Assembly (NCBI GenBank): GCA_963969365.1
Contig: OZ017757.1
Span: 2,170,001-2,234,000, forward strand
Length of the DNA stretch: 64,000 nucleotides
Reading direction: 5' to 3'
Source of the DNA: Asterochloris sp. CNOR1
Lineage: Eukaryota > Chlorophyta > Trebouxiophyceae > Trebouxiales > Trebouxiaceae
The notes under the pieces: model-generated
What the model saw: the letters and a program-made list of their open reading frames with translations, nothing else
The model's database searches: none
Told to the model about the DNA's origin: nothing
Shown: in pieces, positions 19,975 to 33,469 of the stretch
Position numbering within the stretch: the stretch's first letter is position 1
Layout of the letters: each line of letters opens with the position of its first letter
Made by a program: the position numbers and the translations under genes

Positions 19975-21624
19975 TCACTTCTTCTTGCCAGCAATGGCAA
20001 TTGCCTTGCCCTTGCGAGTCCTAGCGTTGTTCTTTGTGTTCTGACCACGCACAGGAAGCCTCTGCAGAGGCAGAAGTTGACATTGATTGTGCGAGTACCA
20101 AATTTGTCTGCCGGACCAGTGCACAGCACAGCCCCTGCACAGTGATAGCACAGGCAGGCCAAATCAATCAGCGAGCCAGAGGAGGCCATGCACAGCGTCT
20201 TCAGTGAAACAGCAGCTCACTGGATACCAGCATGCCACCGCCCCTTGAGAGAGAGGTGGCACAGACAAGCCCGAGCAGCACAGCACACACAGGGAGGCCC
20301 CATAATCCTGCATGCTGCCGGCTCTGGTATCCGCTGTGGCCCCCAAGAGCGATTCCGCATAGACAAGCCAGATGTGCACAAAGGAGCCCCAGCAGCTCAA
20401 TGTGCATTGAATGGTGAGCACAATGCCCCCAGCTTACCGCAGCATGCCGCCGACCACGATAGCAGCCGATGTCCCTCAGGCGCTTGATGTTGAGGTTGTT
20501 GAATCGCCGCAGGTCTCCCTCAATGGTGTACTTGTCCACCTCCTGACGAATGTTGGCCAGCTCCTCTTCTGACAGCTCCCTTGTGCGCTTGTTGTCTACT
20601 TTCTGCAGCCAGAGGGGGACTCATTGTGAGCTGTTATTTTGTGGGCAACTCCTGTTGTGATAGCCCCTGTGTCTGCTCCTAGTCAAGTTCTCTGCAGTGG
20701 GGCAGTGATGTGCAGTGAGCTGTCGTGTACACAGTCAGTCCCTCTTCTGCTGGCTCCTGCCCTGCCTGCTTGTGGTAAGCCGTCCACAGGCAGCTGGGAG
20801 CGCGCTTCTTGGGCTGCTGTGCCTGCTTGTTGTCCACATTGTGCAGATCTGAAGTGGGGCCTGCAGCATCTCAATTCTGGTGTCCATGAGCATGCTGGAC
20901 ATTTGAGGCCAGTCAGCCTATGACAGGCCCCCTCTGATGCCTGAGGGCTGACTCGTGCGGCTCAGTTGCAGGCTTGTACTGACTGCCAGGGTGGGGAATG
21001 ACAGGCTCCGGGTATCAGAGAAGCGAATTGTAAGCCTACTGCTGTCTTGCTGCTCAAGGGCAGCAAGCTGCCAGCAGCCAGGCTCGGACAACCTCACCCC
21101 TGCCCTGTCAACAGGCCTGGGGAAAAGATCTCACCGTCTCTGAGAGGATGGCCTTGGCTGTGGTGTGGCCAATGCCATAGATGTACTGCAGTGCATACTC
21201 GACGGGCTTCTGGTTGGGAATCTCCACACCGCCAACACGTGCGCACTTAATTTGGAGGGGCACCCTCAGCCTGGCAACCTGCAGCAGCGGCGGTGTGCTT
21301 GTGCCTCAGTAGTCGCTCCTGGTGAGCAGTAGAGTCCCAGAAATCTGGAGAGTATTGCTTACGTGATGTGTCTGCTGCACGCATCTGCAGGCTGGCCGCA
21401 CTGGAGTCCCAGTCTTGAAGCTTGTCCTCAAGTTCTGCAACAAGCAGCCCAAACCTGAGCCTGCTGTGTGAAGAGACCAAAACTGAGCCTGCTGTGTGGA
21501 GCATGCTTAGGCAGCCTGGGAAGCAGGGTAGGCTGGCCGCAAAGTGTGTGTACAGAATGCTCAGGCCAGCTCAGTGAACAGATCCCACCAGGCTTGCCAG
21601 TCTTCCAGCCAGTGCGTCCGCCAT
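19975..21624 (-). CDS. RPS13: plastid-type 30S ribosomal protein S13, nuclear encoded
   Basis: S13 sits in the head of the small ribosomal subunit and contacts P-site tRNA and the large subunit. Exons 21624-21589, 21434-21363, 21245-21135, 20602-20438 and 20061-19975 close in phase to 156 aa. The first 36 residues ([12 protein letters not shown], then [16 protein letters not shown]) are basic and hydroxylated, like a transit peptide. The mature part begins [20 protein letters not shown] and contains [54 protein letters not shown] and a GKKK tail. [10 protein letters not shown] is typical of chloroplast rather than mitochondrial S13. The first two small exons are the least certain part of the model. 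Confidence 0.93.
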
Positions 21625-21949
21625 GCTGGCTCCCTTGCGCTGGCTCTCAGCTCTTGCCCCACCAGAGCCTATCTGCTTGCCCAGTATCCATAATTTTGGT
21701 TTAGTAAAATCTGCAGAGTGGTGAAGCCAAGATCCGTTGTTGCTTGGAGCTATCACATACGTCGGATTGGAACACCTGAATTCAGCAAACCTGAAAAGGA
21801 GAAACAAAGCATGTTGCATGCTGCCTGCGTTCTTGCCCAGCGATCTGCCTGATCACGTTGAGGGCGAGCTGGAGTCATTGCTGGGGCCCAGGGATCCTGC
21901 TGCGACTCCTGATTGGGTGCTGGCTGCAGCAGTCTGATCAGGCACAGCC
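21625..21949. promoter_or_regulatory. divergent promoter region between RPS13 and exportin-7
   Basis: The start codons are 325 bp apart on opposite strands. No additional gene was found, and no specific promoter element is recognised. Confidence 0.4.
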
Positions 21950-24900
21950 ATGGCTGATGCAATGCAGCTGCCTCACATAGAGGCGCTTTGCGAGCGCCTC
22001 TATAATTCGCAGGTGAGGCCATGCGTGAAGGCAAATGTGCCGTGATCCGTGCAGCTGGCAGGCTGTTGCGATGCTGCAACATGATGTTTGTGCTGTACCT
22101 GCAGAGCCTCCAGGAGCGGACGCAGGCAGAGCAGTTTCTCAGGGTGTTTGGCCTGTCGACGGAGTATGTGTCTCACTGCAAGGTCTGCAATGAGGAGTCT
22201 GGCAGTGCATCGCAGCCTGGTAATTTGCTGCGGTAATCCAGTGCCAGCGGTTCTCAATGCATGCCCAGGTTCTGGAAATATATTTTTCTCATGTGTCCAC
22301 AGTGCCTGCCCTTGGATGCAGGCCATTTTGGACAACTCACAGTCCCCATATGCCCAGCTGCTTGCCTCCTCCAGCCTGCTGAAGGTGGTCACTGAACACT
22401 CCCTCAGGTGACCCACCCTTTTGGCTCAAGAAGCAATAATGTGGCGGCAAAAGCAGCCACGAGACATGTGACAGGCTTGCTGCCTCCTGCAGTTCTGCTG
22501 TCAAGCTGGAGATGCGGACGTACTTCTTGACATATCTGGACAGGCAAGGGGTGCCTGTGAATGCACTTGCCTGCAGCCACCTGGAGCCAGGGTCTGTCTC
22601 TTCACCAGACCAGTAGCTGGCAGGATTGGCACCCCGCCCCGTGTCCTCTGAGCTTGCTGGCAGAAATCAGAGACTGCTCAGACGCCGACAGTAGTTGTAC
22701 CTCGCCAGCCTCATGGCCTTAGTCCATGAATGCACATTTTTCTATCACCTGCCTCAGCTCACAATTGCAGCAGGCAATACAAAGTCGACATGCTGCCTGC
22801 AGCCGAGGTCCCACGCTGGAGAGCTTTGTGGTCACCTCACTCGTGCAGCTGCTGTCTCGCATGACCAAGCTGTGCTGGTGAGGAGCAACTGGCGTCAGAT
22901 GCCTCCTCTGTGTCAAGCATGAGCCTGGCTGGTGCTGAGACCCACCTGAATGCTGGGGGTCGGTTTTTCGCTGCAACAAGAGGTTCCTCGGCCTGAGGAA
23001 GCACACCAAATCAATGCCAGACTGCGCAGCCTGCGATGGTGCCATGGTGAATCTGCACCTGTCTCGGGGATGGAGGCCTCACTGTTTGCTTCCAGGCGCC
23101 TCAATGTGGTTCTACGCTCTGGAGGCAGCCAGGAGTCAAGCCCCTGCCTGCTCACTATGCTGCACTCCAGCTCAGAAGCAGCCAGGGGCTGATCAAATAT
23201 CTGCCACTGCTGTTTTTTGCTGGGCTTCAGGTACGAAGATGATGCATACCGGAAGATAGTGGAGGAGGCTCAGGGTTTCTTGGAGAAGGGTACTGCCGCA
23301 GGGCATGCCGGACATGGATTGTACCAGCTGGGCCTGAAAATTCTGAATATGCTTGTGGCAGAGATGAACCAGCCAACCCCTGGCAGGACGCTGACGCAGC
23401 ACAGGAAGATTGCTGTGGCCTTCAGGTGAATGCCAGCTTGCTTCAGGGCTGCTTTGCTCAGGGTTACTTTACCTCAGCCTGCGTGGCTGGTGCAGATGCA
23501 GCATTTGGGAGAGCGACAGCCTTCCAGTGTCTGTGAATCAGGACATGCTGCATACAACAGCTCCCAACTTCTGCATCTGTCAAAATGTGTGCCAATCAGA
23601 GCACTGAGGTCTTTCCCAGAGGCATCAGCCAAGTGCTCTGCATCCTCTAAGCACCTCCAGCCAAGTTCCTTCAGGGATGCTGCGCTGCTGAAGACACTGC
23701 AGAAGTCTTCCATTTGTGGGAACCATCTGCAGACCAGCACTGACACCTTGAACGTGCTGCTACTGCAGGGATGCCGCCCTGCTAAAGACAATGCAGATAG
23801 CCCTTGCGTCGCTGAAACAGCTGCAGCCCAGCACTGACACCAAGCTAAAGGAGCAGGTGGGCACGCTGAGGGTGCTCTTTCTGCATGTTTACTGCAGTTG
23901 TGCCTCAGGGTGGTTGTCTGGGCAAACTCCGTGATGGAGTACAGGGGTTCTGTGCTGCTTCACGCACAGCAGCCTCATGAGCTTTGCTGTGCTGGTCTGT
24001 GTGCATGCAGGTTACCCAGTGTTTTCGTGCTGCTGGCAATGTGCTGTCATTAGCATCACCATGCCTTGCAATGCTGGCGACACAGATGGCTGCACCTGCT
24101 TCCTAAGACTGCTGTAAGCCTGCAGCCTCCCGCACGCTGTTCATTACTGCTTCTGTGTATGCCTTCAGGCTATTTCACTGGCCCTGTCATGTCTCTCATT
24201 TGACTTTGTGGGAACCTGCATCGACGACTCCGCGGAGGAAATGGCAACTATTCAGGTCAGGCAGTGCTGCTCATGCATTGAGGCTGTATCTTTTAGCAAT
24301 TCAGTTACCCACAGGCAGTCCTGCACACAGCGTCATGTTTGCCTAACATGGGAGCCCTGCGGCAGGATTGCTCACGAATACACCACAAGTCTCCATAGTG
24401 TGGGTCTGCAGGTACCATCAACATGGAGGGCGGTCATAGAAAACTCAGCCACCCTTCAGCTGTTCCTGGACTTTTACCGCAGCACTACGCCACCGCTGTC
24501 CAGCATGGCACTGGAGTGCTTGGTGCGCCTGAGTGACTTGACGCTGCCTGCCACACCGCCTGCCTGATGGCAAATGCTGTCATGCCTGTTCCTGACTGTC
24601 TTGTGTGCCCTCGTGATCGCCCTCCCTAGCATGTAGTCATGGCGACCCCTGCACATAATCTAGGCAAACTCGGCCTGCATTGGGCCCTGCCAGCCACTCG
24701 ACGAGTTGCAGGCTGTGCTTGCCTTGTATGCAGTGCAGCCATTAGCAATTTGCAAGTGCAGCCTGTGCTGTCCCGGCCATGCTGTGAAGCTTTACATAAT
24801 GGCAGGGCTTCTTTCGTAATGATTGTGCAGGTTCGGCTCGCCTCTGTGCGGCGTTCCCTCTTCACAGGGGAGGAGGAGCGATCAAAATTTTTGAATGAGC

Positions 24901-27900
24901 TAGTGACGGGGACCACCCAGATCATGAGCTCTCAGCAGGGCCTCTCCCTCCACAGTAACTACCATGAGTTCTGCCGGCTTCTGGGCAGGCTCAAAACCAA
25001 CTACCAGCTGGCTGAACTGGTGAGGGGTCGCATCATTCCACAACCATAGCTGGTGGAGCCTGGGCTCGACCTCAATTGATGAAACTCCAGGCGTCTCATG
25101 GTGTCTCAGGCAGCAGCTGCTTTGCAACTAGTGCAAGATGTGCTTTTACACCCCATAAATACTGCTGCAGCCCCGTGCCCATTGATGACAGAAGCCTTGA
25201 GCTCTGCTGGCTGGACCTCTGCCTCCTCTGCTGGTGCCCAGCTGTCATCTGTCCTGAAAGATTTGTGATGCAAGCAGGAGCAGCAAAACAGCTATCCAAT
25301 ATATGTCTCAAGTAGCCCATACAAGGGCCTCCAGCGTTTGTTATGCTGCTTTGAGGCCCTGCATGGTAGCCAGGCCTGCCTCGCCCTCTGCCTCTGCTGG
25401 GGGGACATTGCAGTGACTGCAGCCGCTGCAGGCCAGCTTTGGCCAAACGTTACTGCAGATCACACTGAAGATGCTGCAGGCTACCTGCTGACAGTCTCAG
25501 CCTGCAGTTGGCTGCCGGTTCTGCTTGGTGTTTGGCTGCAGCTGCAGCTGATTGGGCTGCTTGTCTCACAGCAGAGCCGTAAAGCTTCCCAGTGTGTTCT
25601 GCCCGCTGGTTTGCATGCAGACTCAGCCCAGACCCATGCTGGGCTCCTAAGCCTGCAGGCTCAGTTCAGCTCCCGCTGGCAGTCATGTCCTGGAGGTTGG
25701 CAAGCACATTCACAACTGCATTGGTCCTCACCTGAGCCCCTGTCAAGGATGGCACCCAAGACTGTCTCTGCAGTCAAAGTCACCCTGGGTTTTGCTGGCC
25801 TGCAGGTGGGCGTGCAGAACTACCAGGACTGGATCCGCCTGGTGGCCGAGCTCACCGTCAACTCTCTGAATGCCTGGCATTGGTCGGGCAGCAGCGTCTA
25901 CTACCTGCTGGGCCTGTGGTCGCGGCTCGTGTCCAGCATGCCCTACCTCAAGGGCGACAGCCCTTCCCTGCTGGACACCTTTGTCCCCAAAATATCGAGA
26001 GCCTACATCAACAGCAGGTTGGTCCCATGCACCTTTCACTAAGAGGTCAAGACAGACAGGCCATTTGTCCCTTGAAGTCCCATTCACACCAAGTGCAATC
26101 CCTTAGGCAATTGCACCTCAGAAACTCAGCTGCACTTTGCCAATGCTGTGTGCAGGATGCCCACATGCAGCAAACTGCAGCCTGCCTGCCTTTTGACGAT
26201 CTGCCAGCTTGCAGAAGAGGAGCAATGCAAATCTCCCAGCCAGCAAGCAAGCTGCACCATGCCATATTTTGCCATTTCTGACTTGCTGAGTACCCTTCAC
26301 TGCAGCTTAACCTTGCCGTCATGGTGGTGGGCAATGGTGCGGCTCACTTGCTCAGTGTCCCCTCATGCAGATTTTCGTCTGTCCTACAGGCTGCAGAGAT
26401 TTTGGCAGAGGCGCTGCCCTGCATGTCCAGGTGCATATACATCATTCTGTGTTGCCAACAGCAGCTGATCTCATGAAGGCCCGAGCCTGAAGCTCTGGTG
26501 CTGGACAACAGCTGAGTGCCTCATTTGGTGCTTCACCAGTGAAGCTCTGCTTGTGCGCTGGCAGGCTTCCTCAAGGGGCTGCAGGAATGCAAAGCAAGCA
26601 CTGGCCTACACTGATCAGGTCAATGGCTGCAGGCTGGAGTCTGTTGTGTTAGTGCTGGACAACAACTTGGAGGACGATCCCTTGGACAATGAGGATCAAA
26701 TGGCAGAGCAGATGGAGTCGCTACCTTACCCCTGCCGCTTCCAGTACGACAAGACCAGCGAGTACCTCTGCTCCTTGCTAGACCCACTGGCAGCCTCATA
26801 CGGCAAGGGACTTGTGCCAGGTGAGACCCTGCAGGCAGCAGCAAGCTCACTTCTCAGCCTAGCGCTTGACCGCACTCTGTGCAGCTGTAAGGTGTCTTAG
26901 GGCATGATGCATGTGGCGCTGGCAACAGATGGTGGCAGACACAATCATGGCTGTCTGCTGTGGTTGCTGAGCTTCTGCATGCTACAGGTAGTGCCGGAGC
27001 CTTTCTGACAGCAGCTCAAGACCGCTGTACTCTTTTGCGCTGTTTGCCACAGCTGTGTTTGGTGGTCATGTCAGAAGTAGCAGCATAACCCTGCTGATCA
27101 TCCATGTGACAGGTGCGCAGAGGTTTAGCTCCAAGCTTATCTGTGAGGACAGCAACAGCTTGTGGTGTCTACTGCTCCTTGCAACATGCACCCAGGAGGC
27201 AGCTGCATGCTATGGACGCCTGGGCCAGCAGTGACATCTGCTGACATTCATGGGCAAATGCCTAACCAATGGCAGGCACGGAGGAGTGGAGACAGCTGCT
27301 CATTGTGGAGGGCCAGATCACCTGTCTCGTGCACATTGACGTCAGCCCTGAATCAGCAGCACCTGCTCCATGTCTGCAGGCACACAGGAGTCCAAGCAAT
27401 TGCAAATTGTTGAAGGTCAGATCACCTGGCTGGTGCACATCATTGCGGCCATATTGCGCGGCAGGCTGTCTTCTGGGGCTGCTGACAGCCAGGAGGTCAT
27501 TGATGGGGCACTGTCGGCGCGGATCTTCTCTCTGCTGCACGTCATTGACACAGGGTGAGTTAGTGTGTCGGATTGTTGGAGTCATGTCTTCTCTCAGCTG
27601 ATTATAAAAGTGCAGAGACTTGAGGCAGGTGTGTAAGGCAGTGCGCCAGGCTGCAGAAAAGCTGACATGCAGGTCCCTGCTTTAGGCAGGCTGACAGAAC
27701 AGCCCTGCAATTTCTGCTCTGCTGCATGCTGCTGAAACTCGTGATCCACTCTTGTGGAGGTGCATTGCTGACTGTAGTGCTTTTGATCAAGGCGGACCCC
27801 ATTCGGCAAGGTACTGATGTGCAGCTGAGGCAGAGTGAGCACCTGGATTGATGACTTCTTCGGCGCGAGCCGGCTGCACGTCACAAGCATGGCACAACCT

Positions 27901-30900
27901 ATCAAACGTGAACAATTTTCAGCTACCAATAGTGTATCCACCACCTGGAAAATCAGCGGCATGCACCAAGCTCAGCTGAATGCAGGATCCACGCACAGCG
28001 CTATGGAGAGCGCTCACGACAGCGGCTGGACCTGGCTATCCTGGGGTTCTTCCAGAGTTTCAGGCGGGTCTATGTCGGCGAGCAAGTGATGCATTCCAGC
28101 AAGGTAGGACAGTGATGTGGGCACCAGCTGCAGCTGCACTTTGTGTGCCAGGCGGCTTGACAATGCAAGCCTGCTTGGTGTCTGTGTTGGTGTGCAAGGG
28201 ACGGACTCCAGCATGGTGGAACGGGCACAGATTCCCCAGACCTTAAGATCTTGGCAATACAGCAGCTGTGTTCAACCTTCTTCCTGACAGCGGCCCTGCC
28301 TCACAGCCATGCAGAAGCCCGTGTACTGAGTTCATGACCCAAACCTGGCTGAAGTAGGCACAGCTTACATACATCATTAAGCTGCATGCGCTTCCTGTCT
28401 CCCAGATTGATCTGCCAGCTTTGTGAGGGTCCTAATTGACTTGTTCCAGGCAGCATTTAGGTCCCAAACTGTGTAGCGCCAGTGTCGAGCTGATGAGTCT
28501 GTAGATGGCAGGCTGCTACAATGTACGATGCCATTGCTGGTGCAGGTGTATACCTGTCTATCTGAGCGAGTGGGTCTGCGGGATCATGAGCAGGTGCTTA
28601 ACGTAATGTTGGGCAAGATTGGGACCAACCTCAAGTCGTTTGGGGCGTGTGAGGAGGTCGTCACCCTCACCCTCAGCCTATTCCAGGTACTTGCACAGCT
28701 CTTTGTGCAAACTATATGTTGTAATGTGCTTGTGTAACATCCAGCTGTCTATTGAGCCATACCATGCAGGCTTCTGCAACCCCTGCATGGGCAGCAAGAA
28801 GCTGCCCAAGTGCCTACATTAGGCTGTTGGTAGTCCCTCTTGCCACACCAAGCCAACCTGGAGCACCTGATGGAGCTGTGGCCAACAGCTTGCTGCTGAC
28901 ACCTGCATTGGCAGGAGGCTGCTGCAGACACTTCAGAGCCCTGCTGCGTCCCTCATTTGTGAAAGTTCAGGGCCCAGCCAGCAGCGAGCGGAGACCAGCG
29001 GCACAAACTCACAGCTGCCGCAGTCGCTGTTGCCTGCATCATGCCTGACAGACTGCTGCCCTGCTGCAATCTGGGCAGCTTCATCTCATCAGCTAAGTAA
29101 GCGGCAAGCTGCTGCAGAGTGCAATGTTCTTGCGCCTGCGTGCCTCTCATCTCAGACAGGCACACCTGGCTGCTGGCTGCCCTGCTGCAGCTTGTGGCCA
29201 GGCCAGCAGCTACATGAGGCAATCTGCTACACGAGCTCTGTGTGCCTACTGCAATCAAGACATGTCGCAGTGCCACACCACAGCATCACAAAGCAAGCAG
29301 CCTCATCCTGCCGCCGCAGATCTTGGCCAGCAGCTGCATGAGCGGCTAGCTACTGCAAGCATCCTTGTGATCCACTGCTTGCTGCAGCCAGAATCAACTT
29401 ATGCAAAGGTGCCAGCTGAGATTCAGAAACGGCCTGCCTGCTGCAGGATTTGGCCAGCGGCTTCATGAGCGGCAAGCTGCTGCAAAAGCTGGATACCTGT
29501 GCCTACATCCTGGCGCATCACACCAGCGACAATTTTGCCTTTCTCGCCGACCCTGTCAACGCACGCAACAGGACCACCTTCTACCACACCCTCGCTCGCC
29601 TGCTGTTCATGGACGAGTCTGCCTCTAAGTTCAAGTCATTCGTGGCCCCCCTGCAGCAGGTGGGCACCCTGTGGGGTGCCCTTCTGGAGGTGGACTGAGT
29701 CACCTTTCACATTCGCAGTCATTGGGGGTGCGGGGCCTGCATTCTGGTACTGCTCTGCATGTGGTGTACTGGCAGCAGGCTGTTCTGGTGGCCAGGGTGG
29801 TTGGTGGGTTGTCTGCTGCTCACACAAATTCCACCGTCTTGTGTCAGATACACTTTGGCATCCCTGCAGCAGGTGAGCAGTCTGCAGGTGCCAGTCAATG
29901 GGGAATAACCCAAGAAAAGGCTTGACAGGCGCCCCCTCCAGTTCAAGTCTTTGTCGGCACCCTTGGACCAGGTGCAGCATCCTTTCATGTCTTAGGGTCT
30001 GCTGCCTGGTGCGCATTTCAAATTGTTTGGCATTTTGTGTGAGCAGTGACTGCGCTCTTGTTGACCAGCTGCAGACCAAAAGGTCTCTGTGCAGCCCCAG
30101 CAGCAGCTGCAGTGCAGGGGATGTTTTGCAACCCTTGACCAGGCTCTTCCCTCCCACCGGTACCCAGACTAAGCCCAAGAGCTGCAGTCAGCTCAGGACA
30201 AACGACCTGTGGGCTGCTGCTGCTTGCAGTGGTTGAATTCCTGCTTGCATGTTGATTGGCTTGGGTTCCCATGTTCAATGCACAGACACAATAACCCACA
30301 GAACCCCTCAAAGGGATAATGCTGCCTGTTGCTGCAGGTTTTGGCTGCGATCGCCAGCGCTAGCAGCAGCATCAGCAGCGTGCCCCAGTCACAGGCACTG
30401 CGGCAGGCAATGCCTGCCAGGACTGTAATAGGGCTGTTCAGGGACCTGCGAGGGATTGCCATGGCCACGAGCAGCAGACGATCCTATGGTGGGTCATCTA
30501 GCAGTCCTGTTCGTTTCAGAGCCTGAAGGCCTTGTTTGGCAGCCGACGCAGAGCCCTTTGGCACAGGGATACGGAGAGAGCAGCATACCATGCCCTGCTG
30601 TCACCTGCTGCAAGCACCAGGGATGTGCAGGCAGCATGCCTGCTGCTTGCCATGAAATCCACCTGTTCCCCTGGAGCCCCAAGTCAGCAGCTTATGGGAG
30701 GCTCACATGGGTCTGCTTCGCTGAGCCTGCAGGTGGACCTGTGCCTAAGCATTTGTGTATGGTCCCAGGTCTCCAATAAGCTGCAGGAAGATAGGTCCCT
30801 TTGAGCAAATGCCATCCAGAACCTGCTCTTGCTGCAGGTTTGCTCTTCAACTGGCTCTATCCAGCCCACTTCCCTGCCATCTTGTGCTGCTTGGAGGCTT

Positions 30901-33469
30901 GGGCAGACACGCCGGAGGTAACGACGGCGATCCTCAAGTTCGCAGCCGAGTTTGTGCTCAACAAGGCGCAGCGGCTGACTTTTGACACGTCGTCGCCTAA
31001 TGGCATCCTGCTTTTCCGAGAGGTGTCCAAGGTACACTGGCCGCCGGTGTCGTGCATGTTGGCTTGTGAGACAGCAGCCAACTGCCATCTACCTGCCTTT
31101 AACAGCTTGCAAAGTGCCAATCTTACTGAGCCCGGTGTGGGGCAGCACCCTGCTCAGCAGGGGGTCGCAGCCAAGACTGGCCAGTCCTGCTTAGCTGCAA
31201 CCTGTGGGAGGCATGTCACCTTGAAGGCTGCATGGCTGATACCACCTGCCTGCTGTTGTGTCATGCTTCCTGCTGCAGTAATGCCTAGAACTTTGTAAGT
31301 CTTGCCAAACACCTTTCTGCCTAGGCTGCCAAGCTGATTCTGTTGTGCCATGCTGCAAGTGCCATTGCAATCCTTCTTGTTTGTTTGACTGTGGCATCCA
31401 TGCTTACTGACCTTTTTAAGTCACCCTGTTTCTGCCTGCAGATCATAGTGACCTTTGGCAACCATGTGCTGCAAGCCCCGGTGACGGGGGACCCCTACAT
31501 GCAAAAATACAAGGGGGTGTGGCTTTCCATCACAGTGCTGACACGAGCGTTGGCAGGCAACTACTGCAACTTTGGGGTGTTTGACCTCTATGGCGACCCT
31601 GCCCTCAAGGTGCGCTGCAGGCAACTCCATTGAATTCCGCCTTTGTGGAGCACTGGAGTTTGCCACCAGTGAGTCCCAAAGTGGGGTGTAAGCTGAATTG
31701 CTGGTGATTCTGACACCAATTGTGGGAGCATTGACCTTTGGACAGAGTTGACCATGGCATGTCGCCTTGCGCAGGATGCGCTAGACATGGCCCTCAAGAT
31801 GGTGCTGGGCACCCCCCTGTCTGAGATCGTGGCCTACCGCAAGGTTGGCAAGGCTTACTATGGCCTGCTAGATGTGCTGTGCAGCAATCACGCAGACGTG
31901 ATTGCACAATGCGACACGGCCACATTCACCTTCCTGGTCAACTCCCTGGACGCAGGCCTGAAGGGGTTGGATCCCAGCATCTCCTCGCAGGTGGGCTCCA
32001 AAATCTCCTCACCTTCTGGCATCAAGCCACACGGATGCATTCGAATGCATGCCACCCTCCCCACCCCACCAGACGGGGTGGCCAGGACTCTGCTGGCGCA
32101 TCTGCTGTGCGGCATCGCCTCCCCCAGGGCACCTCCTAGCAGTGAGGTTGAAGAGCATGGGTGCTGCCTCTCCTTGCAGTTGGGTTTAAGCTGCTTTGTC
32201 CCTCTTGCTGAAGCCCTGCAGCCAGCAGCAGCAGACCGATGAGCCCACAGAGAGGCCACTGAGCTTCTCTCAAAAGAGGGTGTGGACGCTGTCGACAGGC
32301 CACTGGGCCCTTCCCAGAGGACTGGTGCACGGCATTTCAGCTTGCTCTCTGCCTGACAGCAGTTGACATTCTTGTGACCTGCCACCCCTGCAGTGCGCGG
32401 CTGCAGTGGACGATCTTGTGGGGCACTATTTCCGGGCGATGCAGGCTTCGCCTGATGAGCCGCCCAGCGCTGCTGGCCAGGTAGGAGTGCTCTGAAGCAT
32501 GCATTCCTCGCCGCTCAAGTGGTCTGGCCCAGGTCAAGGATCTGTGCAGTGTAGCCGTCTAGATGCAGGCTGCTTGCGGGGGGCTGTACACTTGCTCCAG
32601 CTTGTGCCCAGGACGACGCAGATCAGCGTGGCCTGGACAAGCATGGAAGGGGTGTGGTGCAGCACAGTGCTCAGGGCCCATGTCTTCCACGCTTTGCCCT
32701 GCTGCTGCTCCCTGTCAGCTGCTGACACAACACGTTTTGGCCTGCGCAGGCAATTGCTGCCCACGTGCAGCAGCGGCCAGAGCTGCTGCCCCAGCTGCTG
32801 ACCACCCTGTTTGAGCTGGTGCTGTTTGAGGAGTGCAACAACCAGTGGAGCCTGAGCAGACCCATGCTCAGCCTCATCCTTGTCAACGAACAAATCTACA
32901 ACGAACTCAGGCATCGCATTATCGCCAGTCAACCAGTGAGTTTATAGCTGGTCCTGGGGAGTGGGCTTGGTGGTCAGCTTCAAGTGATGTGCCTCTGGTA
33001 CATGCTTTCGGCAGTTACATACTGTACCCTCAGCAAATTTGAAGGAACTGACACATGCATCTGTGGAGGCTCCTGTCCGCTTTTGATCGAATTCCAAGCA
33101 GGGCATGATGCTCATTGCAAGCTCTACTTGAACTGATACCAACCTGTGACGTTCTTGTCTGCAGAACGAGAAGCAGGCCCACCTGGCAACCTCCCTAGAT
33201 AAGCTCATGTCTGAAGTGCAGCGGAATCTGGAGCCTAGGAATAGAGACAAGTTCACGCAGGTGAGGGCGCCCAGAGCTGCAGGACTGCAAACCTGGGGTC
33301 AAGGCTGTTAGTGCTCCTCCCCGTCAGACCACCTGTTGTCTGACGCCTGTCTGCGCTGCAGGCCAGCAATGCTTAAGGGAGGCTGCAAATTGTGCAGCTT
33401 GACCAAACATTGTTGCTCCACCTGCAGGCATTGAGTGTAGTACGACACGACTTCAGAGCAAAGCGGTAG
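21950..33469 (+). CDS. XPO7: exportin-7 (RanBP16 family nuclear transport receptor)
   Basis: Exportin-7 is a RanGTP-dependent HEAT-repeat nuclear export receptor. All 24 exons join in phase to 1,069 aa; human XPO7 has 1,087. Exons: 21950-22012, 22105-22182, 22322-22407, 22493-22543, 22803-22877, 23231-23425, 23769-23856, 24169-24255, 24412-24522, 24831-25019, 25806-26017, 26633-26820, 27380-27554, 27986-28103, 28546-28686, 29447-29659, 30338-30488, 30838-31031, 31442-31609, 31775-31990, 32394-32480, 32750-32935, 33165-33260, 33428-33469. Diagnostic blocks: LRFDFVG-like LSFDFVGTCIDDSAEE, ASVRRSLF, NYHEFCRLLGRLKTNYQL, GLFRDLRGIAMA, FDTSSPNGILLFREVSK, NFGVFDLYGDPAL, NNQWSLSRPMLSLILVNEQ. Exon 4 ends at a GC donor (22544). 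Several introns carry decayed exon copies. Confidence 0.96.
23667..23715 (+). repeat. decayed copy of exportin-7 exon 7 start
   Basis: ttcagggatgctgcgctgct followed by gaagacactgcagaag is a near-copy of the true acceptor and exon start at 23763-23805 (DAALLKTMQ). It lies about 100 bp upstream in the same intron and retains an AG. Confidence 0.75.
27262..27325 (+). repeat. near-intact second copy of exportin-7 exon 13 start
   Basis: About 110 bp before the true exon (27380; GTQESKQLQIVEGQITWLVH) lies an open, in-phase copy reading GTEEWRQLLIVEGQITCLVH. It keeps its own AG acceptor and a following GT. It could be a decaying duplicate or an alternative exon. Confidence 0.7.
29045..29370 (+). 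repeat. three decayed copies of exportin-7 exon 16 start
   Basis: The real exon start at 29447 reads gatttggccagcggcttcat then gagcggcaagctgctgcaaa. Related stretches lie at about 29055-29115 (tgggcagcttcatctcatca...gcggcaagctgctgca), 29190-29235 (gtggccaggccagcagctac atgagg) and 29315-29360 (atcttggccagcagctgcat gagcggctagctactgca). All are in the same orientation inside the preceding intron. Confidence 0.75.
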
